From contig NC_092571.1 in NCBI RefSeq assembly GCF_037975245.1, positions 18,870,917 to 18,934,916 of the forward strand: 64,000 bases of DNA, given 5' to 3'. Of the stretch, positions 1 through 10,400 are shown piece by piece; positions within the stretch are counted from its first letter, which is position 1; every line of letters begins with the position of its first letter. This stretch comes from Apostichopus japonicus. Lineage: Eukaryota; Echinodermata; Holothuroidea; Aspidochirotida; Stichopodidae. The notes under the pieces are model-generated. The model saw only the letters and a program-made list of their open reading frames with translations. It was not told the DNA's origin and made no database searches. A program made the position numbers and the translations under genes.

Positions 1-378
1 TTCCTTTCTTTTCCATACCCCAACTCAGGAATCAGTGGTTTACTTTGTTTAGGTATCATGGTTTGTTTAGGTATCATGGTTTGTTTAGGTATCATGGTTT
101 GTTTGTTTTTCGTTTGTTCAGGAATCAGTGGTTTAGTTTGTTTAGGTATCATGGTTTGTTTAGGTATCATGGTTTGTTTAGGTATCATGGTTTGTTTGTT
201 TTTCGTTTGTTCAGGAATCAGTGGTTTAGTTTGTTTAGGTATCATGGTTTGTTTAGGTATCATGGTTTGTTTAGGTATCATGGTTTGTTTAGGTATCATG
301 GTTTGTTTAGGTATCATGGTTTGTTTAGGTATCATGGTTTGTTTAGGTATCATGGTTTGTTTGTTTTTTGTTTTGTTC
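1..378 (+). repeat. 18-bp minisatellite with a 93-bp higher-order unit, in the last intron of the GT8 gene
   Basis: An 18-bp unit (GGTATCATGGTTTGTTTA) is repeated head to tail. Blocks are separated by a spacer containing TTGTTCAGGAATCAGTGG. That spacer copies the real splice acceptor and the first exon bases at 375-387. Decoy acceptor AGs end at 28, 121 and 214, spaced 93 bp. The long open frames here come from the repeat and are not genes. Confidence 0.9.
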
Positions 379-380
379 AG

Positions 381-559
381 GAATCAGTCCAGATACTCGA
401 TATTCAGATCCCTTTGTCAAGTCAGCTAAATTACTTCATTGGAATGGACCGTACAAGCCCTGGAGTCGAACAGCTCAGCACACTGATGACTGGGACAAGT
501 ACTACATATCAGATCCAACAGGAAACTTCAAGGTTGTCAGGAAGTATCAGACAATTTAA
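381..559 (+). CDS. Glycosyltransferase family 8 protein (GLT8D1/GLT8D2-like), terminal exon, partial
   Basis: This is the last coding exon of a gene that begins left of the window. The acceptor AG is at 379-380, and two bases finish the split codon before the open frame runs to TAA at 557-559. The peptide contains LLHWNGPYKPWSR, the C-terminal His-x-Asn-Gly-x-x-Lys-Pro-Trp motif of GT8 enzymes, whose histidine helps bind the metal and nucleotide sugar. It continues DKYYISDPTGNFKVV, which resembles the end of vertebrate GLT8D1 and GLT8D2. Those are predicted type II Golgi membrane proteins that transfer sugar from a nucleotide donor; the acceptor is not settled. The catalytic DxD region is outside the window. 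The intron just upstream is a tandem repeat containing copies of the acceptor (see the repeat entry). The GT8 assignment is firm; D1 versus D2 is not decided. Confidence 0.85.
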
Positions 560-1082
560 AATATTTATTTCTGAGCTGAAAGATACTTTCTCACAATTGA
601 TGACACACTGTGGATGAATGTCAAGTTAATATGGAATGGAGATGTTTGAGTGGTGCTTGTGTTTTTTTTATAATAATACGTACAGGGATGTGCTCATGCC
701 GGGCGGTGGCGGGCGGCTGCGCCCGGCAGTTCTGAATGCCGCTGAGCACAAGCAGTATTTTAAATATTTCAGCCCAGCACTTTTTCTTATGATTAATTTA
801 ACAAGTTTTCTCATTCGCAAATATGAGTGAATACTTGGAACAGACTTAAGCGCCAAAAAAACAAGAAGATAGCACCATTTGCAAAATTTTCCAAAGGGGA
901 GGGGGAAACCCCACACACTGAGAACCCTCCCCAAGGACGTGGATCATATTACTGCACAAATCTGCCAGGATATCAAATATCCCTGTACGTATCTTGCCAA
1001 AAGTAATTTCATTGGTTGGTTTAGTTTACCAGATGTGAATTCAGTAAAGTTATTACCTCATTTGAAAACAAAGATCCCACCA

Positions 1083-1217
1083 AATAAAAGTACAATAGGG
1101 AATTCTTCTTCTTTGTTGTTTGTTTGCTTAATTAAACAATGCTTCCAGTCTGTTTAAAGACCTTTGCTTCAAATATAATTTAAGCAAACTTTTTTTCTTG
1201 TTTGTTTTCTAAATAAA
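1083..1217 (+). terminator. Candidate polyadenylation signals for the GT8 gene
   Basis: AATAAA occurs at 1083-1088 and 1212-1217, about 525 and 655 bp after the stop codon. The second is followed by T-rich sequence. Which one is used, if either, cannot be told without transcript data. Confidence 0.3.
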
Positions 1218-1273
1218 AATAACATAAAACTGTAAGCAAACTGCTTATCTACTAGAGAACCTGTGTAAGAGTA

Positions 1274-1382
1274 TGTGTAAAATTAAGTGGTCCTGACGTT
1301 TCGATCCTAGCAGGATCTTCTTCAGAGCCTCTGAAGAAGATCCTGCTAGGATGGAAACATCAGGCCAACTTACTTTTACACA
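1274..1382. mobile_element. Foldback MITE-like inverted repeat
   Basis: Two arms of about 50 bp are nearly perfect reverse complements: TGTGTAAAATTAAGTGG at the left matches CCAACTTACTTTTACACA at the right with few changes. The hairpin tip is near GAGCCTCTG at about 1325-1333. Inside, GATCCTAGCAGGATCTTC is itself partly palindromic. The size and symmetry suggest a small non-autonomous DNA element. No clear target-site duplication was found. Confidence 0.6.
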
Positions 1383-2659
1383 TTGTTTGTTTTCTGTCAG
1401 ATCTATGCATAGTTTTGCTTATAATGGATCTTTACACCTTTTATGGTTTAGTCTATGCAAACTAACATTTTATTGCTGTCTTTAATGAGTGAGAAGTAAA
1501 GCTCTATATTTAGTTCACAGTAAAGTAGAATGCTGAACACAGTATGCTCCGTATACCAGATTATTCACCAGACAAGAATCTTGTGCAGTAACCTACATTT
1601 ATAAAATAAACATTTTAGGAAACTTTTGACCATTTCAAATAACATAGTTTGTGAGGTTGCCTATTGATATTGTAACAAGATTAATCCATTTTTTTTAAGT
1701 TTAGATGATTTTGACAATGTTTAATCATGGCATTTCTTACTGAACAATGTCACCAAAGCACTTTTCATTAAAGATTTTGTATTGCCTCTCTAGCACTTTG
1801 ATTGAAATAAATGAAAAGCTGTGAGGACACAAATGTTTAAAGAAGTAGACTTTAGTAAACAAATCAGTAAACAAATTAGGGGAAGAAAACAAAGACCTTG
1901 AATGCCTTCTTGCCAGTATATGTTTTGTTTTTAGTTGATTTCTATTCTGGAGGAGGGGATGGGTGGGGGGAAGGATTGGAGTGGGGGATGGGGGTGATTG
2001 TTGGGAAGGAGAGAGGCTGGTGGTATGATGTTTAGTTTAATATTGCAATAGTTACACTAATTTATACATTTTTTAGCAATTCTAAAGGGTATTTTTTCAC
2101 TGCCGGCATTCAGTAATTTTCAATCTCTTTATTGGACCAAAGTCGATTTTTGTAGAAATTGACTACTCAATTGATACTTTTACTTTCCTTGCTGTATTAG
2201 TTGTTACTTGTTGTGCTACATTTATGATTAATTTTGATGTTGGTTTTGTAATATTCAATTATTTTTGGTCATTTGCTTGCAATGAACAACTCTTCCAGCA
2301 GAATAATATGATATCTTTTTAATTTTTCTGTATTTGCTCCTACTTTTCAGGGTCGTGTGTGGGGCTTGTGTATTTTATTTACGTATTTCCTTTTGTTGTG
2401 GATTAAATCATTTTTAATGATATCAGCTTTACTTTACAATAAATGTTTGTTTTTGTAATGGTTTGTAGGCAAACTTTCTTTTGACATGTGAAAATATATT
2501 ATGAGGATCTTGGTGAAATTTGTATTCAATTTCTACCTGTTATTGTTGGGGTGCTAACATTTGAAATTTATCCTTTTTATACTGACATAAGCTGCAATTG
2601 ACAAGAGAAAATCTGTTGTATGTTTGCTATGTTTTTCATCCAATTTAAACGTATTTAAT

Positions 2660-3085
2660 AGTAGAATGAAGCATATTGTGAACACACTGGTCATTTACAT
2701 TGTAGGATGAAGCATATTGTGAACACACTATGGTCATTTACATTGTAGGATGAAGCATATTGTGAACACACTATGGTCATTTACATTGTAGAATGAAGCA
2801 TATTGTGAACACACTGGTCATTTACATTGTAGGATGAAGCATATTGTGAACACACTATGGTCATTTACATTGTAGGATGAAGCATATTGTGAACACACTA
2901 TGGTCATTTACATTGTAGAATGAAGCATATTGTGAACACACTATGGTTATTTACATTATAGAATGAAGCATATTGTGAACACACTAAGGTCATTTAAATT
3001 GTAGTATGAAGCATATTGTGAACACACTATGGTCATTTGCATTGTAGAATGAAGCATATTGTGAACACACTATGGTCATTACCAT
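2660..3085. repeat. 44-bp minisatellite, about 10 copies
   Basis: The unit contains ATGAAGCATATTGTGAACAC followed by ACTATGGTCATTTACATTGT. Some copies lack two bases (ACTGG instead of ACTATGG), giving 42-bp units. Short open frames on both strands at 2990-3240 are by-products of the repeat. Confidence 0.9.
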
Positions 3086-4229
3086 TATATAAACTGCTAA
3101 ACCATTGCAGAAGAAAAGGTGAACCTTGTTCCATCCAGGGTCAAAGTAAAAGAGTGAAGAATAAAAGAAAACCAACCCATTCTTGTGACTGTGCATCTAT
3201 GACATCACACCTGCTGATGGCAAATTTATGTTTCATATAATAGGTGACTATTTCCTGAATCATGTTGGTAGTGAATTATTTGTGATTCTGTAATACTTCT
3301 CGAGGGATAGCAATATTATATTATTGTGCTTAAAAGGCATCAATATTGACTGACATTCCAGCAGTGTGCTAAAATATTATGTGCTAAATTATTTTTTATG
3401 AGTTTGGGGTTTTTGTAGCAAGCTGAAGGATAATGTTACTGTATGTTTATGAGTTTTTCTGAAATTCTTATTTAACATGCCCAATTCAATACTACTTAAA
3501 CTTGAGATTTGCGAGCAACTCAATTAGACCTGTTGATGTTGCAAACTTGCTAAAGCATGTGAATATTAAGAAATAATATTGAGGTGAATATATGCATGAA
3601 TTGCCAAGAAAAATTAAATCTAACCTACAGTAATATTTACCAAATTTAAGGTTCAAAGACATCTAAAGATGGCTGATAGTAATCATGCATGTTGATTGTC
3701 CATATTTGTGTAATTGTACCTTGTATTTTGTTTTGATACTACTTGTAGTGATATTGTTCTACAAGTTTATTAGAATGAGAAATACAAGTTGTGCTATGAA
3801 TGAAAATATCCCTTGTGTTTTCCTTCTTCCAAGATTTATAAAGTACTGAACTAAAATGTGGCCATCAAATGAAAGTCACCAACAGATATGGTATGGAGAT
3901 GGTGGGGGAAGAACAAGGGTCACCCAAGAATTAGACTAAAATTTAGAAGGCTGATGTGACTTTAATCAATTCACCGTCCCCTTATTGATTTCTTGCCTTA
4001 GGCGGACATTGTTTCAAATGCAAACAAAGATTGTCAGGCCAAAATCTGCAGGAAGGGTGGGGTGGGGGAAGGGGGTTGCGGTCCCATGGCATTTGCATCT
4101 TGTCTTGTCTTGTGCAGACCATACATGAGCGAATGGATGAGATGAAAAAAAAAACTTGATAAATAGAGGGCAGCACAGAAGGTATTGCATCATGCTCAAA
4201 TCAACACGTAAACACATGTGCATCGCATA

Positions 4230-4404
4230 GAAAAATCGTAGATCCCTAGTCCTTATGGCTGTCATTGATCTACACAATGTAAATTTCGCACTATACACAA
4301 ACTTGAACGAAAGTACCGCTAACACAGTAACACACGCGAAGGTTCAACGCAATTCGACCGGAATTGTAGATTATCGTTTTTACTGCACTACAGCTTCGTG
4401 GAAG
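4230..4404 (+). promoter_or_regulatory. Probable FARSB 5' UTR / promoter-proximal region
   Basis: This stretch precedes the FARSB start and is richer in CpG than the surrounding AT-rich DNA. It also stays open in the FARSB reading frame back to an ATG at 4255. No core promoter motif is clear, so the call rests on position and base composition. Confidence 0.35.
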
Positions 4405-7400
4405 ATGCCTACTATAGGTGTAAAGCGTGACTTGCTTTTCGAAGCTCTCGGTAGAGTTTACAGTGAGTTAGATTTTCTCATTGGTAGTGTCTTCAGAAAA
4501 ACAAGACTAGCCCTAATCAAGGCCTACACTGTAGTGTTACTGATAGCCCTGGCCTAACGTTACAATTTACTAGGCCTAGTGCACTTTAGGATCGTACATG
4601 CAGCAAGGCTTATCAACATAATGCAACTGACCTTTCACAAAGTTAGACTTACAGTACTGTTCTTATAGTACTAAATAGCTTAACGCAATGGATACATGTG
4701 GAAATTCATAAGCTAGTCCACTACAATGTAAACATGTGATGGAGGCTTTTGTAACATTTTGTTATGTTTTGTTATGTGTGCTTCTGAGCTGGCCATATTT
4801 ACAAACACAGTGAAACACCATCTTTACACTGTGCTACAGCACAAATATGTATTTTACATATAGCATTGAAATTTGACTTTACTCCTTTACTTTTGAAAAT
4901 TGCCAAAGAGTGCTGTATCCCCCAATCTGATGCACAAATATTACAATAAAGGGTGTGAAGACTCGCGCACAAAGAAACGTCTCATGCTGGTAATCTGACC
5001 TAGTTACGAATGAGGTAACAGAAGTGTTAGACACCACCATCGATCCCAGAAAATACACACACAGCTTGCTACCGTCACTAGTGTAACTGGAAAGTCAATA
5101 CATACAGCCACAGTCAATACCCACAACACAGTCTACATAGCAGCGTGGACATCTCAGCTCTAGATAAAAGATAACAAGGTATCACATTTCATTACTGTCT
5201 GCATTTTGTAGCGACAAGAAGAAAACGTCATTTGCAAGCAACGGAAAGTTATCTTTTTCAGAGTGCGGCACGCGGTTTGGGGCGAGTCTTCAATGCCTTT
5301 AAGTATGATCAGAGTAGGCCTCTCTCTGATTTCTTCTTCATGTTTCCTTTCTTAGCTGAAGAAGAGTTTGAGGAACTTTGCTTTGACTATGGGCTAGAAC
5401 TTGATGAAGTGGTAAGTCTGAAGAACATTCTATACTTGAGAGGTGTTTTTGATATCTTTGACTTGGGATAGTTGTTACACGTTATGAAGATGTCTATATT
5501 TTTGTTTTGTTGTGCCATAGGTCCTTTAAGCCATCGTGCAAGTACTACACTGTATTACCTACTATTTTAAATCAAGAGAGTACTGCTCGTAATTTATGAT
5601 TTGTTTTTCTCTTTTTAGACTTCGGAAAAATTGATGCTGGAGAAGGAACAGGGAACAGACAAATCGGATGGAGCTTCAGATGTGGTCATTTTCAAGGTTG
5701 AAGTTCCTGCCAACCGGTAATGCTATATCACACGCCTACATTCCATTCGTGATCTAGATAGCCAATGATTAGATTGATACAAAAAATAATTCTTTTCCCA
5801 AATTTGAATTTTTATAAGAAATATCAAATCATAAATGAACATGGTCAAAATTTCTGTGACCTTTAGTAGTCTTAGAATATGAATACTAATACTTGGAGAG
5901 TAGTTTGTTTTAAGATTTATATGTTTCTTTTCATGGCTTCCTTGATCTATTTATAGTATTTTGATTTTCATCATAGAGTGATCTCAGCTTTGACTTCTCT
6001 TCATCTAGTGGTTATACAAATTGCTATGTTTTGATCTTTTCCAGGTATGACCTGCTTTGTCTGGAAGGCTTGGCTAGAGCACTTCTAGTTTTCTTACGGA
6101 AGTTAGAGGCTCCTCGTTACACTGCCATCCCACCACCAGGTGGACTCATGCAAAAACTGACCATTCAACCAGCGGTGAGCTCACATTTACCTGAAATGTG
6201 TTTTATGTATGTATGTATGTATTTTTGATCCTCCTGCAAGCAGGAACTCGCAAAGAAGCCTCATTGGCTTATCAAAGCCGCAAGCTGACCGAAGTCAGTC
6301 TCTTACATTCATGTTTAACGTCCATGATTATAAATTGTCAATTTTCAACAACTCTGTAACTGGACGACATACATTACTCTTGGAGTGACTGGAACCGGGG
6401 ACCTTATGAATTGAAGGTTCCCACGTTTAACCACTGAGCTAACACTCCTAGTGTTGTAGCACAAATATTGTATGCAGCTTATTCGCTGTTTCTTGTGAAA
6501 CCTCTTTTGGAGTTGTTTCCAATAAATTTGTTGATACCTTTTGATACCAAAATCCCACATGCAATTCAATGTAGCTTGACTAGTCAAGTTTCATATCAGA
6601 TGGGAAGTTGAAGGCAGAATTCTGGAATTTTCCACCTAACCTGAAGTGTTTTCAACTGGTATCAGCTGTATTGGTTTCATTATCTCTTAAGTTCACATCC
6701 CTTCAGCTCCACTTTTTTATCATGCAAGTCATTAAATATTGCACTGTTTCCTAGAAATGGAGTGATGTAATTCATCTTGCTTTAATTGTGCAATCATCTT
6801 GTTTTGAGCCTGACTATTTAAGTATAAAATCAACTGGTAGCTTTATGTACTTTGTGTGACACAGGACAAAATCCTCTTCCAGCTCCTACGTCTCAAGAAT
6901 AAAAATTAATGACACGACTACTATTATGGCTGATAGTACACATCAGAAGTATGATGCAATAACATAATGAAGAAAACTATTGTCCCCTAGCTCCCCAGGC
7001 TATCCATTTACTCCCATCGTTTTGTCATAAGTTACATAATCCTTTAATGTTAAGATGATTTGTTTCTGTACTGCATTCCCATATCATCAGACAGCAGAGG
7101 TGAGACCACACGCTGTGGCGGCCATTTTGAGGAATGTTTCGTTCACTCAGGAGAGATATAACAGTTTCATCGAGCTTCAAGATAAACTACATCAAAACAT
7201 ATGCAGGTGAAGCAACGTTATCTTACTTAGATAAGTTTGACCAAACTGAACAGAAATAAAAGAACTAATATGAGATATCATTCTAGATTATAAAACTCAA
7301 CAGTTTGTTTTGTTTCTTGCAAAGTAGTAAATTAGGTGTACTTTATAAACAGCTGTTTGACTTATAGTTGCTTTTTCAGTTGATCTTGTCGAAATTGTCA

Positions 7401-10400
7401 GTAGCATTCCATCAAGATCCCATGACAAGGTTATCCACTAGCTTCACTAGTCAAGTGATGGTTCATTTCAAGTAATAAAGCCAAACTCCAATTTTTAGAA
7501 ATCTTACAGTTTGCTTTTTCCGTGTGATTAGTAACGACATCATTTTTTTGCTCATTAAATTTTGTTTTTCAAAACAAATCTATGAAGGTTGTTTTATTTG
7601 ATAGGTGTGTGATAATTGCTGACTACATGCATTATAAGGCTTCTTTAAGTATCGTGTGCTAGTTGCATAATAATTTTGTTGACCTTTTGTAGATTCAAAT
7701 TTCTAATTACATGCTTTTATTAGGATTTGTAAGCCAGATAAGTGCACACTTTGTTGATGTGTTATTTTTTTTTTGTATTCAAATATTTTTAATCTGTGAT
7801 AAAATCAAAGTACTCTGAAGTAGTCTTTGTTTTTGACTTTCCTGTTTAAAAATTGTCGAAATGCTTCCATTTGAAATTGAAGTACCTGAATTTGTTATTC
7901 AGGTGAGTGTCGGCTTTTGTGTTGTGTCTCTTCGGGTGTGGTCAAACTTTCTTAACTACTTTTTAGTTGAAATTCTCAGAAAGTATTGTTTGTTTAGGGG
8001 ATTGATAATTTGTACTACTGAATTCACCATTTTAAAGTTTCAGTTGAAATGCTCCCAGCCTGAGAAATACCAGCCATTACAACATATGTTTGAAATTTGA
8101 TTAAAGTTTCAGTTGAAATGCTCCCAGCCAGAGATATACCAGCTGTTACAACATATGTTTGAAATTTGATTAAAGTTTCAGTTGAAATGCTCCCAGCCAG
8201 AGAGATACCAGCTGTTACAACATATGTTTGAAATTTGATACACAGGAAGAGGTCATTGGTTGCCATAGGAACTCACGACTTGGACACTCTTCAAGGGCCA
8301 TTCATATACGATGCTCAGCCTCCAGATGAAATCAAATTTAAACCTCTCAATCAGGTTTGTTAGCTAAACATTAATGTGTCTTTCTTGTTTTGAAAACATG
8401 TGAAATTCTGATGCATTGTAATAACAAAACATGCTGTATGCAACTTAAAATGTTGATGACTTTCAAGACAAAAGAGCATTGATCAAGGTTTCCTCCAGAA
8501 CATTTACAAAGTAGACATTGATAACAGTTCTGTATAAAGCAAATTCATTTTTGTGAGATGTGAAGGCTAATTTATATATTGAATTATGTAAAACAGTTGT
8601 GTTTTAAATAGCAGATTCATCATTTCAAAAGCAGGGGAAATATTTGAAAACAAAAGTATTAATTCAATACAAATTTCTCTCTGTATTTTGCAGACCAAAG
8701 AGTACACAGCTACAGAGCAGATGACACTTTTCTCAGGAGATAGCCACCTGAAGGCTTACCTTCCAATCATACGAGATAAACCAGTTTATCCAATCATCTA
8801 TGACAGTAATAACATTGTCCTCTCAATGCCTCCCATTATCAATGGTAAGTTCATTGGATTCTCTAGATAAAGGGACAAGGGAGGGGGAAGGGATAGACCA
8901 CTGGTGAGTACGTTTGAGGTGAAACCTAAAGAACAGCAGAAGGTTCTTAAAAGAGTAAGAACATCAGGGCCTACATTAAGAAATGTTGTTTTTAATTAAC
9001 ATAGCATGATCAAGCCACTTCATCGCAATTAAACATGATTTAGGACTTTGGATGAAACAAAGCAAAACCTGTTTGATATTCCTTCTTCAACACCACAGTT
9101 TACTGCAGAAGGTGATTTTGCACGAAGAATTTGAGCAATAATCAGATGAATGTGCAATATTTTAAATGTGTTTGTTTTACAGGTGATCATAGTAAAATCA
9201 AACTTACTACGAAGAATGTCTTTATCGAATGCACAGCCACAGATGTTAACAAAGCTAAGATTGTCTTAGATACACTTGTTACTATGTTCAGCCAGTACTG
9301 TGCAGAGCCTTATATGTAAGTACATCAATCTTATCTACTCAATACTAATATCAAATGAGTATGGTCCTTGATAACACGCTATGGATGTACTCTGGCTTCT
9401 TACTAGTACCCCCTCCACCAAACAAATGGTTCCTGGCATATGGTCATTAGGTGAAAATTAGCGGTTGAGCCCCCCAACCAAACAAATGGTTTTTAGGGAA
9501 TACCTCTCCTTGATGCTGGATTGCTCAGTTCATTAAACACAGCATTTATTCTGTAGTCACTAGTCACAATGAAAAATATCCAAAACATTCTTAATATATA
9601 TATTGTTGCAGGATTCAATGCTACTTTGTTACGTAGATTTAATTATTTTTATACTATCATTAGTCTATATATATATATTTTTTTTGGGGGGGGGGTTGTT
9701 TTTGTCTAGAGTGGAGTATGCAGAAGTTGTTTATTTCTTTCTCCTTGTGTTTTACTAGAGTGGAGCAGGTAGAAGTTGTTTATCCTGACGGTAAATCCTT
9801 GGTTTATCCAGAGTTGAAGTATTGGCATCAAGAGATTTCTGTAGATCTCATTACCAAACGCATCGGTATTAAGTGAGTAGTAATTACACAAATAAGACAT
9901 TACAAGACAATGTGAAATGATAGTACCTTTAAGACACGATCATCACAATCATTTTAAATCATTGAATTTGCCCCAAAAATGTGTTATTAAACTGCATTAT
10001 TTACGGAAAGATGACATGCCTGACAACCTAACGTTACCTTTATTTCACTAAAATTGCACCAGTAATTATGAAATGAGGCATAAATATCAAAGGCTTGCAA
10101 ATGACAAAATAAATCTTTACCAAATATTTGTGGCACACAAATTGTTCTTCATTGAACATAAATGGCTTTGTTACTCTAATTTAGGAGCAAGCGAAAAGGT
10201 TATAACCACATAGATCTCCCAGTTAGATACAGACATCTCCAGAACTTTATTTGTGAATACTGCATAGCTTGGTCAGAATGACAAAGCTTTATAGACCAAT
10301 GTGAAATTCAGTTTAAAATAAAGTGTAAGATTCTGTTTTGGCTGGATGTCTGTTGATTAAATTAACTTGTAAGTTTCAGGAGTAACCGACAGGCATGATG

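Larger units (their letters stand above)
560..4404. other. GT8 3' UTR/flank and intergenic region before FARSB
   Basis: No further exon is recognised. The stretch holds the probable 3' UTR of the GT8 gene, a foldback repeat (1274-1382), a G-rich tract (about 1950-2030) and a 44-bp tandem array (2660-3085). From about 4200 CpG dinucleotides become more frequent, which fits the FARSB promoter and 5' UTR. No TATA box could be assigned. Confidence 0.6.

Noticed and set aside
45-617. 190-codon frame with LFRYHG repeats
   Set aside because: An 18-bp repeat artefact; only the 381-559 exon in another frame has protein-family similarity.
1274-1382. microRNA precursor
   Set aside because: The near-perfect 50-bp arms with almost no loop fit a foldback transposon better than a miRNA hairpin.
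3982-4325. Minus-strand frames of 64 and 103 codons upstream of FARSB
   Set aside because: Low complexity composition, no recognised domain, and overlap with the likely FARSB promoter region.
6387-6448. Functional tRNA gene
   Set aside because: The head has an 8-base anticodon loop and is fused to a long body with a TACA tail, so it is a SINE.
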